Shown here piece by piece: positions 8,013 to 17,088 of a stretch of DNA of 64,000 nucleotides; within the stretch, counting starts at the first letter, position 1, and each line of letters starts with the position of its first letter. The notes beneath the pieces were generated by a model. That model had not been told where the DNA came from. It did no database searches and saw only the letters and a program-made list of their open reading frames with translations. Origin of the DNA: an uncultured Lachnospiraceae bacterium (GTDB lineage: Bacteria > Bacillota > Clostridia > Lachnospirales > Lachnospiraceae); NCBI GenBank assembly GCA_947382415.1, contig CANCYO010000002.1:1-64000 (forward strand), read 5' to 3'. The translations under genes were made by a program, and so were the position numbers.

Positions 8013-9086
8013 ATGGAAAAAAGGGATGTAAAAAATATTCTGGTGATTTTTGGCGGAGTGTCCTCGGAGTATGAGGTTTCTCTGGAGTCGGCTTATGCCG
8101 TACTAACCAATCTGGACCGTGGGAAATATCGTCCGCTGCCGCTTGGAATCTCAAGGCAGGGACAGTGGTTTTATTATTGCGGGGATCTCGTAAAGATCAG
8201 GGAAGATGTCTGGTGTAATGAAACGGATTGCATTCCGGCGGTTCTGTCGCCGGACAGGACGGCACATGAACTGCTTTTGATAAAGGGGGAGCGTGTGGAG
8301 CGCATATCTGTGGATGTGGCTTTTCCGGTGCTGCACGGGAAGTTCGGCGAGGACGGTACCGTGCAGGGGCTTGTAGAGCTTGCGGGGATTCCCCTTGCAG
8401 GATGCGCCGCGCTGTCGTCGGCGCTGTGTATGGACAAGGACAGAGCGCATAAGCTGGCGGCCTGTTTCGGCGTACGTGTGCCAAAGGCTGTGGTTCTCAA
8501 AAGAACCGAGGGCATAGAGGCGGCCAGGGCCTTTGCGGATCAGGTGGGCTACCCTCTGTTTGTTAAGCCTGTAAAAGCCGGCTCTTCCTATGGGGTGACC
8601 AGGGTGGAGGCTCAGACACAGCTTGAACGAGCCATTGCGCTGGCCCGCAAGTATGACGATCAGGTGATTCTGGAGGAGGCCATAGGCGGATTCGAGGTGG
8701 GCTGCGCGGTACTTGGAAAGGACAGGCTGATTGTGGGCGAGGTGGATGAGATAGAGCTGGCCGGAGGATTTTTTGACTATACGGAGAAGTACACCCTCAA
8801 GACCTCCGCAATCCATGTTCCTGCGAGAATTGCGGGTGAGAAGGCCAGAGAGCTGCAGGAAACGGCAAAGCGCATCTATCGCGCGCTGGACTGTTCCGGA
8901 TTTGCAAGGGTGGATATGTTTCTGACACCGGAGGGGGAGATCGTTTTTAACGAGGTGAACACCATCCCGGGTTTTACGGAGCACAGCCGCTATCCCGGAA
9001 TGATGAGGGCCGCAGGTTATTCCTTCGGGGAGATTCTGGATCTCATCATCGAACAGGCTCAGGCGGAACAGGAGGTGTGCAGATGA
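8013..9086 (+). CDS. vanG: VanG-type D-alanine--D-serine ligase
   Basis: ATP-grasp ligase of 357 aa making D-Ala-D-Ser for peptidoglycan precursors with lowered vancomycin affinity. Ddl/Van signatures: FGGVSSEYEVSLESA (13-27), HGKFGEDGTVQGL (108-120), KPVKAGSSYGV (185-195), FNEVNTIPGFTEHSRYP (312-328). The omega-loop carries EKY (258-260) within FFDYTEKYTLKTS, as I recall it in VanG-family D-Ser ligases; house-keeping Ddl normally shows KY preceded by other residues. Gene order vanR-vanS-vanG-vanXY-vanT supports VanG over a chromosomal Ddl. GGGAG lies about 15 bases before the ATG. Substrate preference is inferred, not proven. Confidence 0.9.
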   Translation: MEKRDVKNILVIFGGVSSEYEVSLESAYAVLTNLDRGKYRPLPLGISRQGQWFYYCGDLVKIREDVWCNETDCIPAVLSPDRTAHELLLIKGERVERISVDVAFPVLHGKFGEDGTVQGLVELAGIPLAGCAALSSALCMDKDRAHKLAACFGVRVPKAVVLKRTEGIEAARAFADQVGYPLFVKPVKAGSSYGVTRVEAQTQLERAIALARKYDDQVILEEAIGGFEVGCAVLGKDRLIVGEVDEIELAGGFFDYTEKYTLKTSAIHVPARIAGEKARELQETAKRIYRALDCSGFARVDMFLTPEGEIVFNEVNTIPGFTEHSRYPGMMRAAGYSFGEILDLIIEQAQAEQEVCR

Positions 9087-9883
9087 AGGTACTGTTGAGC
9101 AGAGAAGCGGTTCACACAGGGAATCTGATCCTGGTAAACCGGGAGTACGGTTACAGAGAGCACGGCTGCAGGCAGCATGAATGTTGGCAGCAGGCCTCCA
9201 AGATGCCTGCGCCGGGAGAGGGCGCGGCCGGTTTTTGCCGGAATTTATGCCTGAAGGAGCCGGCAGCCGGAGCGCTGAAGCGCCTGATGTCTGAAATACA
9301 CGGATGGGATAGGATTGTGCCGGTCAGCGCATGGCGCTCTCAGGAGGAGCAGCAGGAAATATGGGATCAGTCGATGGAGGAAAACGGCAGGGAATTTACC
9401 GAGAAGTACGTGGCCGTCCCGGGACACAGCGAGCATCAGACGGGACTTGCCATTGATCTGGGACGCAGGCAGGAGCAGATTGATTTCATCCGGCCGGATT
9501 TTCCCTATGAGGGAATCTGTCAGCGTTTTCGAGAGCTGTCGGGCAGTTGGGGCTTTGTGGAACGCTATCCGGCGGATAAGGAGCATATTACGGGAATCGG
9601 CCATGAACCCTGGCATTTCAGATATGTGGGGCTGCCTCATGCGGCAGTCATGGCCAGAGAGGGGCTTGTGCTGGAGGAGTATATTGCGTTTTTAAAGGAT
9701 TATGAATACGGCAGCAGTTTCTATGGCGTAAAGCTGGGCCGGGGGGAGGCCCGGATATCTTATATCAGGGCGAGGGGGGATGTGACGGAGCTTGAGCTGC
9801 CAGCAGCGTATCCCTGTGAGCTGTCCGGCGACAATGTGGAGGGCTTTATCTTTACGGAGTGGAGGCATTTTAATGGAGAATAG
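9083..9883 (+). CDS. vanXY: VanXY-type D,D-dipeptidase/D,D-carboxypeptidase
   Basis: Zinc peptidase of family M15 that removes D-Ala-D-Ala dipeptide and terminal D-Ala, so that D-Ala-D-Ser precursors dominate. Start taken at ATG 9083 (AGGAGG 7 bases upstream, overlapping the vanG stop); an in-frame ATG at 9077 is less likely. In the 266-aa form the zinc ligands are His118 and Asp125 in SEHQTGLAIDLG and His178 in EPWHFRY, with Glu175 as catalytic base. All four are present. A Cys/His-rich insertion near residues 27-57 (HGCRQHECWQQASK) is unusual. There is no signal peptide, which fits cytoplasmic VanXY enzymes. Confidence 0.88.
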   Translation: MKVLLSREAVHTGNLILVNREYGYREHGCRQHECWQQASKMPAPGEGAAGFCRNLCLKEPAAGALKRLMSEIHGWDRIVPVSAWRSQEEQQEIWDQSMEENGREFTEKYVAVPGHSEHQTGLAIDLGRRQEQIDFIRPDFPYEGICQRFRELSGSWGFVERYPADKEHITGIGHEPWHFRYVGLPHAAVMAREGLVLEEYIAFLKDYEYGSSFYGVKLGRGEARISYIRARGDVTELELPAAYPCELSGDNVEGFIFTEWRHFNGE

Positions 9884-12188
9884 ACGGTATTATCCGGGAG
9901 TTGACGGATTCAGGATCGCGGCTGCGCTTTTGGTGGCGGCCATCCATACTTCTCCTCTTGCGGGATGGAGCGCAGAGGCGGATTTCTTTCTGACCAGAGT
10001 GCTGGCCAGAACGGCGGTTCCTTTCTTTTTTATGGTGACGGGAAGATTTGTTCTGGCGGATTATCTGGAGGTTGCATCATATTCCCCGGAGAGCGTTCAT
10101 TTCGGAAAGACCGGAAGATCCGGCGGGTTTGGATGCACTGGCAGGTTCGGAAGACTGGGACGGTATCTTCGGAAAATCCTTCTGTTATATGCAGTGTCCA
10201 TTCTGCTCTATCTGCCTGTGGGAATCTATGCCGGGCATTATGCGCATCTCACAGTGGGGGATGTGTGCAGGATGCTTGTTTTTGACGGCACCTTTTATCA
10301 TCTCTGGTATTTTCCGGCCTGTGTGCTGGGGACGGGACTGGTCTGTCTGTTTGTCCGTTTCTGGAAGGTTCCGGGCGCGTTTGCGGCGGCGGGAGCGCTC
10401 TATCTGTTCGGTTTGTTTGGGGACAGTTATTACGGGCTGGCCGCACAGTGTCCGCCCATTGCCCTGATTTATGAAAAAGGCTTTTCCATATGGTCTTATA
10501 CGAGAAACGGCCTGTTTATGGCGCCGGTTTTCCTGTTGTTGGGCGTGATCATGGCCTTTGAGGAACAAAAGCAGAGACGGATGAGGAGAGGGCAGCTTGC
10601 CCTGGGACTGCTGTGCTCTTTTGTACTGATGACTGCGGAGGCATTTATCCTGCGCTATTTTGGACTGCCCCGGCATGACAGTATGTACTTTTTTCTGGTA
10701 CCTACGGTATTTTTCCTGTATCGACTTCTGGAGACCTGGCGGCCTGCTTTTGACAAAGGGCAGCCCGGTAAAACGCGCGGGCAGGAGAGGCTTCCTGTCA
10801 TCCGCACGATATCCACGGGAATTTACATGCTTCATCCGGGTATGATCGTGGCAGTGAGGGGAATCGCAAAATTCAGCGGAATCAGGGCGCTTGTGGACAA
10901 CGGAATCGTGCATTATGTCTGCGTGGTGTTCCTGACGGTGGCCGTAGTCTGGCCGGTGGCGGTATTTCTCGCGTTTTGGAGGAGGCGCAGAGCGGCGGGA
11001 GAAAACCGGCTGTCGGGAAGAAGCAGAGCAGCGGGAGAAAACCGGCCGTCGGCATTGCAGACAGACCGGACATGGATTGAGATCAGCCGGGATGCATTGG
11101 CGGCAAATGTGGAATTTTTGAGATCGCGTCTTCCCGGGGATTGTCAGTTAATGCCGGCGGTGAAGGCGGATGCCTATGGCCACGGCGCTGCGATCGTGGC
11201 CCGGGAGCTGAACCGGATGGGTGTGGAGCATTTCTGTGTGGCCTGTATACAGGAGGGGATTGAGCTGCGCAGAGCGGGGATTCGGGGAGAAATACTGATT
11301 CTTGGTTACACCCATCCTTCGCAGTTTGGCGAATTGAACAGGTATCGTTTGTCCCAGACTGTTTTAGATCGTGATTATGCGAAGCTGTTGGGGCGCTATG
11401 GAACGATATCAAAAAGGAAAAAGCTGCATGTGCATATCGGCATAGATACAGGCATGCATCGTCTGGGGGAGCGCTGTGAGCACATAGAGGAGATCTGCGA
11501 GATATTTGAGATGCCGTATCTGATCGTGGACGGCATGTTTACACATCTGTCTGCTGACGATAAATACGGAGAGTGTGAACAGGCATTTACAATGGGACAG
11601 GCCCGTGGATTTGCAGCAGTGATGGACGCGCTGGGTGAGCGCGGCATCCCATGTCCCAAGATTCATCTTCAGGCGAGTTATGGCGTTTTGAATTATCCTG
11701 AGCTGGCGGGAGACTATGCCAGAGTGGGCATTGCCCTCTACGGGGTGCTGGGCACAGAGGAGGACACGCTTCCTTGGCGTGACAGCCTTCGCCCGGTTCT
11801 CTCTTTCAAGACCCGGGTGGCGTCCGTCCGTGAGATTTATGCCGGAGAGTCTGCAGGCTATGGTCTGGATTTTACGGCGGAGCAGACCATGCGCATCGCC
11901 GCGCTGGCTGCCGGTTACGCGGACGGGCTGCCCCGCGCCCTGTCTGACGGCCGGGGAGCGGTGCTGATCCGGGGACAGAGGGCGCCCATTGTGGGCAAGG
12001 TCTGCATGGATCAGACGCTTGTGGATGTGAGCGGTATTGCGGAAGTGCATCCGGGAGATGTGGCCGTGGTGATCGGGCGTTCCGGCGCGGAGGAGATCAC
12101 GGTATGCGAGATCGCGCAGCAGGCCGGAACTATCACCAATGAAATTTTAAGCCGTCTGGGGGCCCGTCCGGGCCGGATGCCGGTCTGA
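9873..12188 (+). CDS. vanT: VanT-type membrane-bound serine/alanine racemase
   Basis: Supplies D-serine for VanG. Start chosen at ATG 9873 (GGAGG 8 bases upstream, 11-base overlap with vanXY), giving 771 aa. The N-terminal half (about 1-385) is an acyltransferase-3-like membrane domain with about ten hydrophobic segments (YYPGVDGFRIAAALLVAAIH at the start). The C-terminal half (about 400-771) is a fold-III PLP racemase: PLP lysine Lys431 in MPAVKADAYGHG, catalytic Tyr663 in SAGYGLDF, and RVGIALYG, KVCMDQTLVDV. The linker holds two copies of RAAGENR(L/P)S (about 374-391), a small internal duplication. The domain layout is diagnostic for VanT. Confidence 0.9.
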   Translation: MENRRYYPGVDGFRIAAALLVAAIHTSPLAGWSAEADFFLTRVLARTAVPFFFMVTGRFVLADYLEVASYSPESVHFGKTGRSGGFGCTGRFGRLGRYLRKILLLYAVSILLYLPVGIYAGHYAHLTVGDVCRMLVFDGTFYHLWYFPACVLGTGLVCLFVRFWKVPGAFAAAGALYLFGLFGDSYYGLAAQCPPIALIYEKGFSIWSYTRNGLFMAPVFLLLGVIMAFEEQKQRRMRRGQLALGLLCSFVLMTAEAFILRYFGLPRHDSMYFFLVPTVFFLYRLLETWRPAFDKGQPGKTRGQERLPVIRTISTGIYMLHPGMIVAVRGIAKFSGIRALVDNGIVHYVCVVFLTVAVVWPVAVFLAFWRRRRAAGENRLSGRSRAAGENRPSALQTDRTWIEISRDALAANVEFLRSRLPGDCQLMPAVKADAYGHGAAIVARELNRMGVEHFCVACIQEGIELRRAGIRGEILILGYTHPSQFGELNRYRLSQTVLDRDYAKLLGRYGTISKRKKLHVHIGIDTGMHRLGERCEHIEEICEIFEMPYLIVDGMFTHLSADDKYGECEQAFTMGQARGFAAVMDALGERGIPCPKIHLQASYGVLNYPELAGDYARVGIALYGVLGTEEDTLPWRDSLRPVLSFKTRVASVREIYAGESAGYGLDFTAEQTMRIAALAAGYADGLPRALSDGRGAVLIRGQRAPIVGKVCMDQTLVDVSGIAEVHPGDVAVVIGRSGAEEITVCEIAQQAGTITNEILSRLGARPGRMPV

Positions 12189-12193
12189 GCATT

Positions 12194-13111
12194 TTACATT
12201 TCGTATTCGCTCACAATTGGCTGGATCTGGGACAGCATATTATCCACGTCCTCAAACATGGCGCTTTTCGTGGTGCCAAGCTTACTGGCCCGGTTGATCT
12301 GTTCCATAACTTCTTTGTATTGGTTTTTGGTTTTGTCAAAAAAGGTGTTCACGGTCTGCAGCGCGGCCCGGGAATCATCAATGACGCTTGAGATTTCTGA
12401 CTGCACGGCGGTAGCTCCCTCCGCAGCCTCCGTGATCTGGTCAAACATTTGATAGGTATTGTTTACTTTATCGATACTCTGCCCCAGCGCCAACTGGGAG
12501 GCGTCGATATCAGAATGTAATTTATCGGTATCCTGTTCCACTTTAGCAATACTGACTTCCACGGCAGCCACAAGATTTTTTACTTCGTCTGCCAGACTTC
12601 GTACTTCCCCGGCGACCACCGCAAATCCTCTGCCCCGCTCTCCGGCGTGTGCCGCTTCAATAGAAGCGTTCAGCGCCAGTATATTGGTCTGTTCGGCAAT
12701 GGTGGTAATCTTGTTGGTGCATTTTTTGATCTCCATTACCGCAGCCTGGAAAGCGTCGAAGGTGTTCTTCATTTCTTCAAATTGAGATTCTACCTCCAGG
12801 GAACTTTTTTTCAGGTTTTCCACTTCGTCCTGAGCCTGGGTAACAGATTGGGCTATATTGCCCTTTACTTGCTGAAACTGGCCGGATACTTGACTGATGC
12901 TTGAGAAGGTCTCTTCAAAATCCTGTAAAGTTTTCTGAAAATTTTCGGATTCACTCAACACTCTTTTAAAGGAATGATTCACTTCGCCTAACTGATTTAA
13001 GGAATCTACTTCCTTTTGCACCAGATCCCTTTGATAATCCTTTAAACTATCCATTACATGCAATATGGGATATGTATCTACCGTCTGCTTGTCTTTGTTT
13101 TTGAACCGCAT
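12194..13111 (-). CDS. Soluble methyl-accepting chemotaxis-type signalling protein
   Basis: 305 aa, no transmembrane segment or signal peptide. Mostly heptad-rich coiled coil; the MCP signalling tip is intact at about residues 140-175 (IAEQTNILALNASIEAAHAGERGRGFAVVAGEVRSLADE), where the conserved Arg of EAARAGE is His. Such proteins dock on CheA/CheW arrays. It starts 14 bases after the FIST gene, with GGAGG 9 bases before the ATG, so the two form one operon in which the FIST protein may be the sensor input. No cheA or cheW is in the window. It converges on vanT with only 5 bases between the stops. Confidence 0.85.
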   Translation of the reverse strand: MRFKNKDKQTVDTYPILHVMDSLKDYQRDLVQKEVDSLNQLGEVNHSFKRVLSESENFQKTLQDFEETFSSISQVSGQFQQVKGNIAQSVTQAQDEVENLKKSSLEVESQFEEMKNTFDAFQAAVMEIKKCTNKITTIAEQTNILALNASIEAAHAGERGRGFAVVAGEVRSLADEVKNLVAAVEVSIAKVEQDTDKLHSDIDASQLALGQSIDKVNNTYQMFDQITEAAEGATAVQSEISSVIDDSRAALQTVNTFFDKTKNQYKEVMEQINRASKLGTTKSAMFEDVDNMLSQIQPIVSEYEM

Positions 13112-13125
13112 TACTTATAACCTCC

Positions 13126-14181
13126 TTATTCAAATACCACGCAGGTCATGGACTGGTTGACAAATTGATTGTTATAATGTTCCCCGTACCCTACAAGCCC
13201 TGCATGATGGCCCAGCGCACTCATCTCTTCCAGATAATCCTGCATGTAACGGTTTTCTGTAAACAATAAGTATCTGAACAGGCAGTTTACGGAGAATACC
13301 GCGGAAATTTGGGGAAAGTCCTGCTGTATCTGCCGTATGGTGCTCTTCACGATATTTTTGTAGTCCCCCAATTCCAACAGGATCAGGACGTCTGAATCAT
13401 TGACCTGACGAAAACAGGTCAGGGCATTGCCGCAGACCTCCTTTATGGAAATGATGCAGGTATCGTTCCCGTTCAGTTTGCCGAAAGGATTCTTAAAGGT
13501 CTGTGTTAATATTTCCTCTTCCGTAACGTGGAGTATCTGCTGATAGACCTGTTTGGCAGGTTTTCCGTTTAATTCTCCCAATTTGTATTCGGCTTTATTG
13601 GTGTTAGAGGCAATAAAGCGATAATTTCCCTTTTGCCGGTAAATATTTTCCTTGTACGCTTTTACCCTTCCGTTATTATTTTTAACCAGGGCATACGCAA
13701 CTGCGTCTTCATAGATTTTGCCGTTGGCAGACACTTTTCCTGCGTCGCCGGTTCCTCCTACCAGTGAAATATTCTGACGCTTTAATACGCTGTGTATCGT
13801 CGTCAGTACACAGGCGTCATTACCGGAGCAGAAGTCGATGCATACCGTATCATTGTGGGTACCGTTCACCTTTTTCACATCCTGCTCCAGGCGTTTGATG
13901 TATTTGACAGGCATTGTGGAAGCCTGTTCAAGCACATTCGCCGCTGCGGTAACGCCATCGTAAAACGCGATGATCCCCACACCTTTCTCAACGACTCTGG
14001 TATCGTAGCTCATTCCGATGCATCCAATGCTGGGGACATTGGGATAAAGCGCCTCCAGTTTTTTCACATGTGCCTCAAACTGATTACTGTTGGATAACAA
14101 CATAATTAGCTGCGGGCCGTTTAATCCGCGGACTGCTTCCTGCAGATCGCCGCTCTGACTCATACCAAAAAATTGTTTCAC
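13126..14181 (-). CDS. FIST-domain sensory protein
   Basis: Matches the FIST N and FIST C pattern: an N-terminal module with PSIGCIGMSYDTRVVEKGVGIIAFYDG, a central SLVGGTGDAGK motif typical of FIST, and a C-terminal half ending GLVGYGEHYNNQFVNQSMTCVVFE. FIST proteins are predicted small-ligand sensors often paired with chemoreceptor or GGDEF outputs. I start it at GTG 14181 (GGGGAGG 8 bases upstream, MKQFFGMSQSG...). The in-frame ATG at 14220 has its SD-like AGGA only 2 bases away and lies just downstream of a TATAAT at about 14238. Cytoplasmic, 351 aa. Confidence 0.82.
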   Translation of the reverse strand: MKQFFGMSQSGDLQEAVRGLNGPQLIMLLSNSNQFEAHVKKLEALYPNVPSIGCIGMSYDTRVVEKGVGIIAFYDGVTAAANVLEQASTMPVKYIKRLEQDVKKVNGTHNDTVCIDFCSGNDACVLTTIHSVLKRQNISLVGGTGDAGKVSANGKIYEDAVAYALVKNNNGRVKAYKENIYRQKGNYRFIASNTNKAEYKLGELNGKPAKQVYQQILHVTEEEILTQTFKNPFGKLNGNDTCIISIKEVCGNALTCFRQVNDSDVLILLELGDYKNIVKSTIRQIQQDFPQISAVFSVNCLFRYLLFTENRYMQDYLEEMSALGHHAGLVGYGEHYNNQFVNQSMTCVVFE

Positions 14182-14319
14182 AGTAATGTCCTCCCCGATC
14201 TCATTTATTATGGTATTCATTTCCTGCTAATGATTATATGATATTTCGGGGGATTAGAAAAGACATAAATTGAAATTTTATATAGGGTATTCATCTTGTA
14301 AGCAGTCTTTTAAAACTGC

Positions 14320-14348
14320 TTGACAATATTCTACATGTGGAATATAAT
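14320..14348 (+). promoter_or_regulatory. Consensus promoter with embedded palindrome, padR operon
   Basis: TTGACA (14320-14325), 17 bases, TATAAT (14343-14348): a perfect consensus pair. An imperfect palindrome TTCTACATGTGGAA (14329-14342) fills the spacer and contains ACATGT. PadR proteins often repress their own promoters by binding ATGT/ACAT inverted repeats, so autorepression is likely (inference). Confidence 0.75.
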
Positions 14349-14404
14349 GTGTATAAATTTACAGACAGTTGATCACAGCAGAGTAACAGGCAGAGGATAT
14401 ATAA

Positions 14405-14953
14405 ATGTTAAAGCATGGAATTTTAGGATTGATCAATTATCAGGAGATGACCGGGTACGAGATTATGCAGACCTTCAGGGATTCTCTGAATTATTTCTGG
14501 AAGGCGCAGACGAGTCAGATTTACAGAGAACTGCAGACGCTGGAAAACAAAGGCTGGATTGACAAGACGGTAGTGCCGCAGCAGGGAAAACCGGACAAAA
14601 ATGTCTATTCCATTACGGATGCGGGGCGGAGTGAGCTGTTGAGATGGCTTTCCGAGGACGATCCGGGAATGAATTCGCGCTTCCCGCTTCTGATGAAGGT
14701 GTTTTTTATGGGGGAGCAGAGCCGGGAAGAAAGCATCCGGTATTTTAGAGGTCTGGAATCCTATTGCAGTCTTTTTTTGGAGAGTCTCGCATCGGTGCCG
14801 GAACAGATAAAAGCTTACAGCGCATATATTGACGACAGGGAAAAGGCGTTGTACTGGGATATGACGGTGGAGTACGGACGCAGGATCATGCTGATGAACA
14901 TGGAGTGGGCCCAAAGCTGTATCAAACGGTTGGAAAGGTTGGAGGAACAATGA
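14405..14953 (+). CDS. PadR-family transcriptional regulator
   Basis: 182 aa. N-terminal winged helix (LKHGILGLINYQEMTGYEIMQTF ... SQIYRELQTLENKGWIDKTVVPQQGKPDKNVYSITDAGRSELLRWL, about 1-85) with the wing residues typical of PadR, and a C-terminal helical dimerisation region of the Vir_act_alpha_C kind (about 95-180). AGAGG precedes the ATG. The stop overlaps the next start (ATGA), so it is co-transcribed with the flavin reductase fusion it probably controls, from a consensus promoter carrying a palindrome. Confidence 0.9.
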   Translation: MLKHGILGLINYQEMTGYEIMQTFRDSLNYFWKAQTSQIYRELQTLENKGWIDKTVVPQQGKPDKNVYSITDAGRSELLRWLSEDDPGMNSRFPLLMKVFFMGEQSREESIRYFRGLESYCSLFLESLASVPEQIKAYSAYIDDREKALYWDMTVEYGRRIMLMNMEWAQSCIKRLERLEEQ

Positions 14954-16629
14954 AAATTTTTGTAATAAACGGAAGCCCGAAAGGGAGCCACAGCAATACA
15001 TACAAGCTTACCGAGGCCTTTCTTGCCGGAATGAAAGAGAGCGCGGAGGATACGAAACAGGATTTTGAGGTGGATGAGGTCTGGACCGGCAGGTTGGATA
15101 TACGTCCCTGTCTCGGATGTTTTTCCTGCTGGAACAAAACGCCCGGAAGCTGTTGTATACAGGATGATATGCGGGAGGTGATAGAGAAGCTGTTATGGGC
15201 GGATATCACTATATGGAGCTTTCCGCTGTATTATTATACGGTGCCGGGCGGCCTCAAGAATCTGATAGACCGCCAGCTTCCCATGGTGTTGCCTTTTATG
15301 ACGGAAAATGAGGAGTTGAGCGGCAATGGGAGTCATCCGTCCAGATATGACATGAGTGGCAAGAAGACCGTGGTGATCTCCACCTGCGGTTTTTACACCG
15401 CAGAGGGAAATTATGACGGGATATACAGCCTGTTTGACCATGAATACGGAAGGAACAATTACACTTCCATATTCTGCGGGCAGGGGGAACTTTTTCGGGT
15501 GCCGGAGGTATCAGCGAGAACAAACGAGTATCTGGACTATGTCCGTAGCGCAGGCCGGGAATATGTCCTGGGAGGCATCATGCCCGAGACGAGGGAGAAA
15601 CTGGAGGAGCTGCTGTACCCGCGGGAGACCTTTGAGACCTGGGCGGATCTGAGCTGGGGCATAGAGGTCGATAAGGGAGAAAAGGAATCGGACGCCCTTA
15701 TCTTTACCAGACAGATGGCGGCGCTTTATCGGAAGGACAGTTATTCCGGCACAGAGCAGGTACTTGAAATGTACTATACGGATATTGACGAGTGCTATCA
15801 GATTGTCATGGGAGAGAATGGCAGCCGCGTCGTTACGGACGGCTCTTTGAGCGCCACCACCAGAATCGAGACGCCGTTTTCTCTGTGGCGCTCCATTGCG
15901 GCAGGGGAAATACGGGGCGACGAGGCATTGATGCGACAGCTCTATAAGGTGAAGGGCGATTTTAATCTGATGCTTAAATGGGATGAGTATTTCGGCTCAG
16001 GGGGAAGTCATGGCGATACAAAACAGAACGCATCGAATGCAAAAGGCAGGGAGAATGTAAGTGGAATCCATATTCCCCGAAAGGAAACCAATATGAATGT
16101 CATGCTCATTCCCTGGATCGTTTTCTGGATTGCAGTGCCTGTCAGCAGCTTTTGGGGAAGCTTTGTCAGCATCGCGGCCTGCGCGCTGATACCGCTGTTG
16201 TTTTTTGATAACAAAAAAACCTTGTATGATACTTTGAGCGGAGCGCTGGTAAGCGGGTTTTCCATGGCTGTGCTGCTTGGAGGTCCGGATCGTGTGCTTG
16301 TGCCACTGTCTTATCTGGCGTTTGGAATCATGTGGACGGCCTCCGGTTTTGTGAAAATACCGCTTACGGCACATTATTCCATGAATGCATATAACGGGGA
16401 GGATGCATTGAGGAATCCATTGTTTATCAAGACAAACCGGATTCTGACGTTGATGTGGGGAATGGTATATCTGCTCACTTCCGTGTGGACCGGTCTGCTT
16501 ATGGGAACTGCGGTTAAGCCTTATATAGGGGCAGTCAACTGTGTTGTACCCGCGCTTATGGGGCTGTTTACCCTGTGGTTCCAGAGATGGTATCCTGCGA
16601 AGGTGGCAAGAGGAACAAATTGGTGGTGA
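14950..16629 (+). CDS. Flavodoxin-like reductase fused to SCP2-like and membrane domains
   Basis: Start at ATG 14950 (GGAGGA immediately upstream, ATGA overlap with padR); 559 aa. Residues 1-about 200 are an NADPH-dependent FMN reductase/flavodoxin fold (FVINGSPKGSHSNT phosphate loop, then CLGCFSCWNKTPGSCCIQDDM with several Cys, and a SFPLYYYTVPGGLKNLIDR region). Residues about 255-345 resemble an SCP2 sterol-carrier domain (MYYTDIDECYQIVMGENGSRVVTDG). The last 170 residues have four or five membrane spans and end in a basic tail. The overall function is unknown; a membrane-tethered reductase of a quinone or lipid-like electrophile under PadR control is inference. Confidence 0.78.
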   Translation: MKIFVINGSPKGSHSNTYKLTEAFLAGMKESAEDTKQDFEVDEVWTGRLDIRPCLGCFSCWNKTPGSCCIQDDMREVIEKLLWADITIWSFPLYYYTVPGGLKNLIDRQLPMVLPFMTENEELSGNGSHPSRYDMSGKKTVVISTCGFYTAEGNYDGIYSLFDHEYGRNNYTSIFCGQGELFRVPEVSARTNEYLDYVRSAGREYVLGGIMPETREKLEELLYPRETFETWADLSWGIEVDKGEKESDALIFTRQMAALYRKDSYSGTEQVLEMYYTDIDECYQIVMGENGSRVVTDGSLSATTRIETPFSLWRSIAAGEIRGDEALMRQLYKVKGDFNLMLKWDEYFGSGGSHGDTKQNASNAKGRENVSGIHIPRKETNMNVMLIPWIVFWIAVPVSSFWGSFVSIAACALIPLLFFDNKKTLYDTLSGALVSGFSMAVLLGGPDRVLVPLSYLAFGIMWTASGFVKIPLTAHYSMNAYNGEDALRNPLFIKTNRILTLMWGMVYLLTSVWTGLLMGTAVKPYIGAVNCVVPALMGLFTLWFQRWYPAKVARGTNWW

Positions 16630-16680
16630 TTTATTAACAGGTAGAATGTAGTACCCTTTGAACTTCAAGAAACGATTATG

Positions 16681-17085
16681 TTAGCGACTATATTTTTCTA
16701 AAAAGTCAGTGATTGTTAATATTTCGGGTTCTTCTATGTCTAAAACATGAAAGTCCTTGTCACCTGTAATAAAAACATCAATATTTTCCATAAGAGCAGT
16801 TGCTAAAATAGGAGAATCTTTTATATCTCTCATAATGTTTAGATCCTGTAAATTCAGTTTTCTTGGAGTATATACCATTTCAAACGGCAATTCTATAAAA
16901 AATTGATTCAGTGAATCTATTTTTGCTGGAAATTTGCGCTCAGTAACAAGTCTTAATTCTTCAATTACAGAATCACAGAGAATTATCCTGTGGTAAAACG
17001 ATAGTTGCTCTGCCAGTTTTTTTGTAGCTACAGAAGGGAAGAAAATCATGGAAACAAGAATATTAGTATCCAGCATTATTCTCAA
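16681..17085 (-). CDS. PIN-domain ribonuclease toxin
   Basis: 134 aa with the PIN acidic residues: Asp in MLDTNILVS near the start, Glu in SVIEELRLV, Asp in RDIKDSPILATAL and Asp in DVFITGDKDFHVL. Expected to cleave RNA in a metal-dependent way. Start is TTG 17085, with AGGGGG about 9 bases upstream overlapping the end of the antitoxin gene (3-base gap). The partner is the AbrB-type antitoxin at 17089. A (C/D)xxD...GDKDF layout of this type is common in PIN_3 toxins. Confidence 0.85.
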   Translation of the reverse strand: MRIMLDTNILVSMIFFPSVATKKLAEQLSFYHRIILCDSVIEELRLVTERKFPAKIDSLNQFFIELPFEMVYTPRKLNLQDLNIMRDIKDSPILATALMENIDVFITGDKDFHVLDIEEPEILTITDFLEKYSR

Positions 17086-17088
17086 AAG

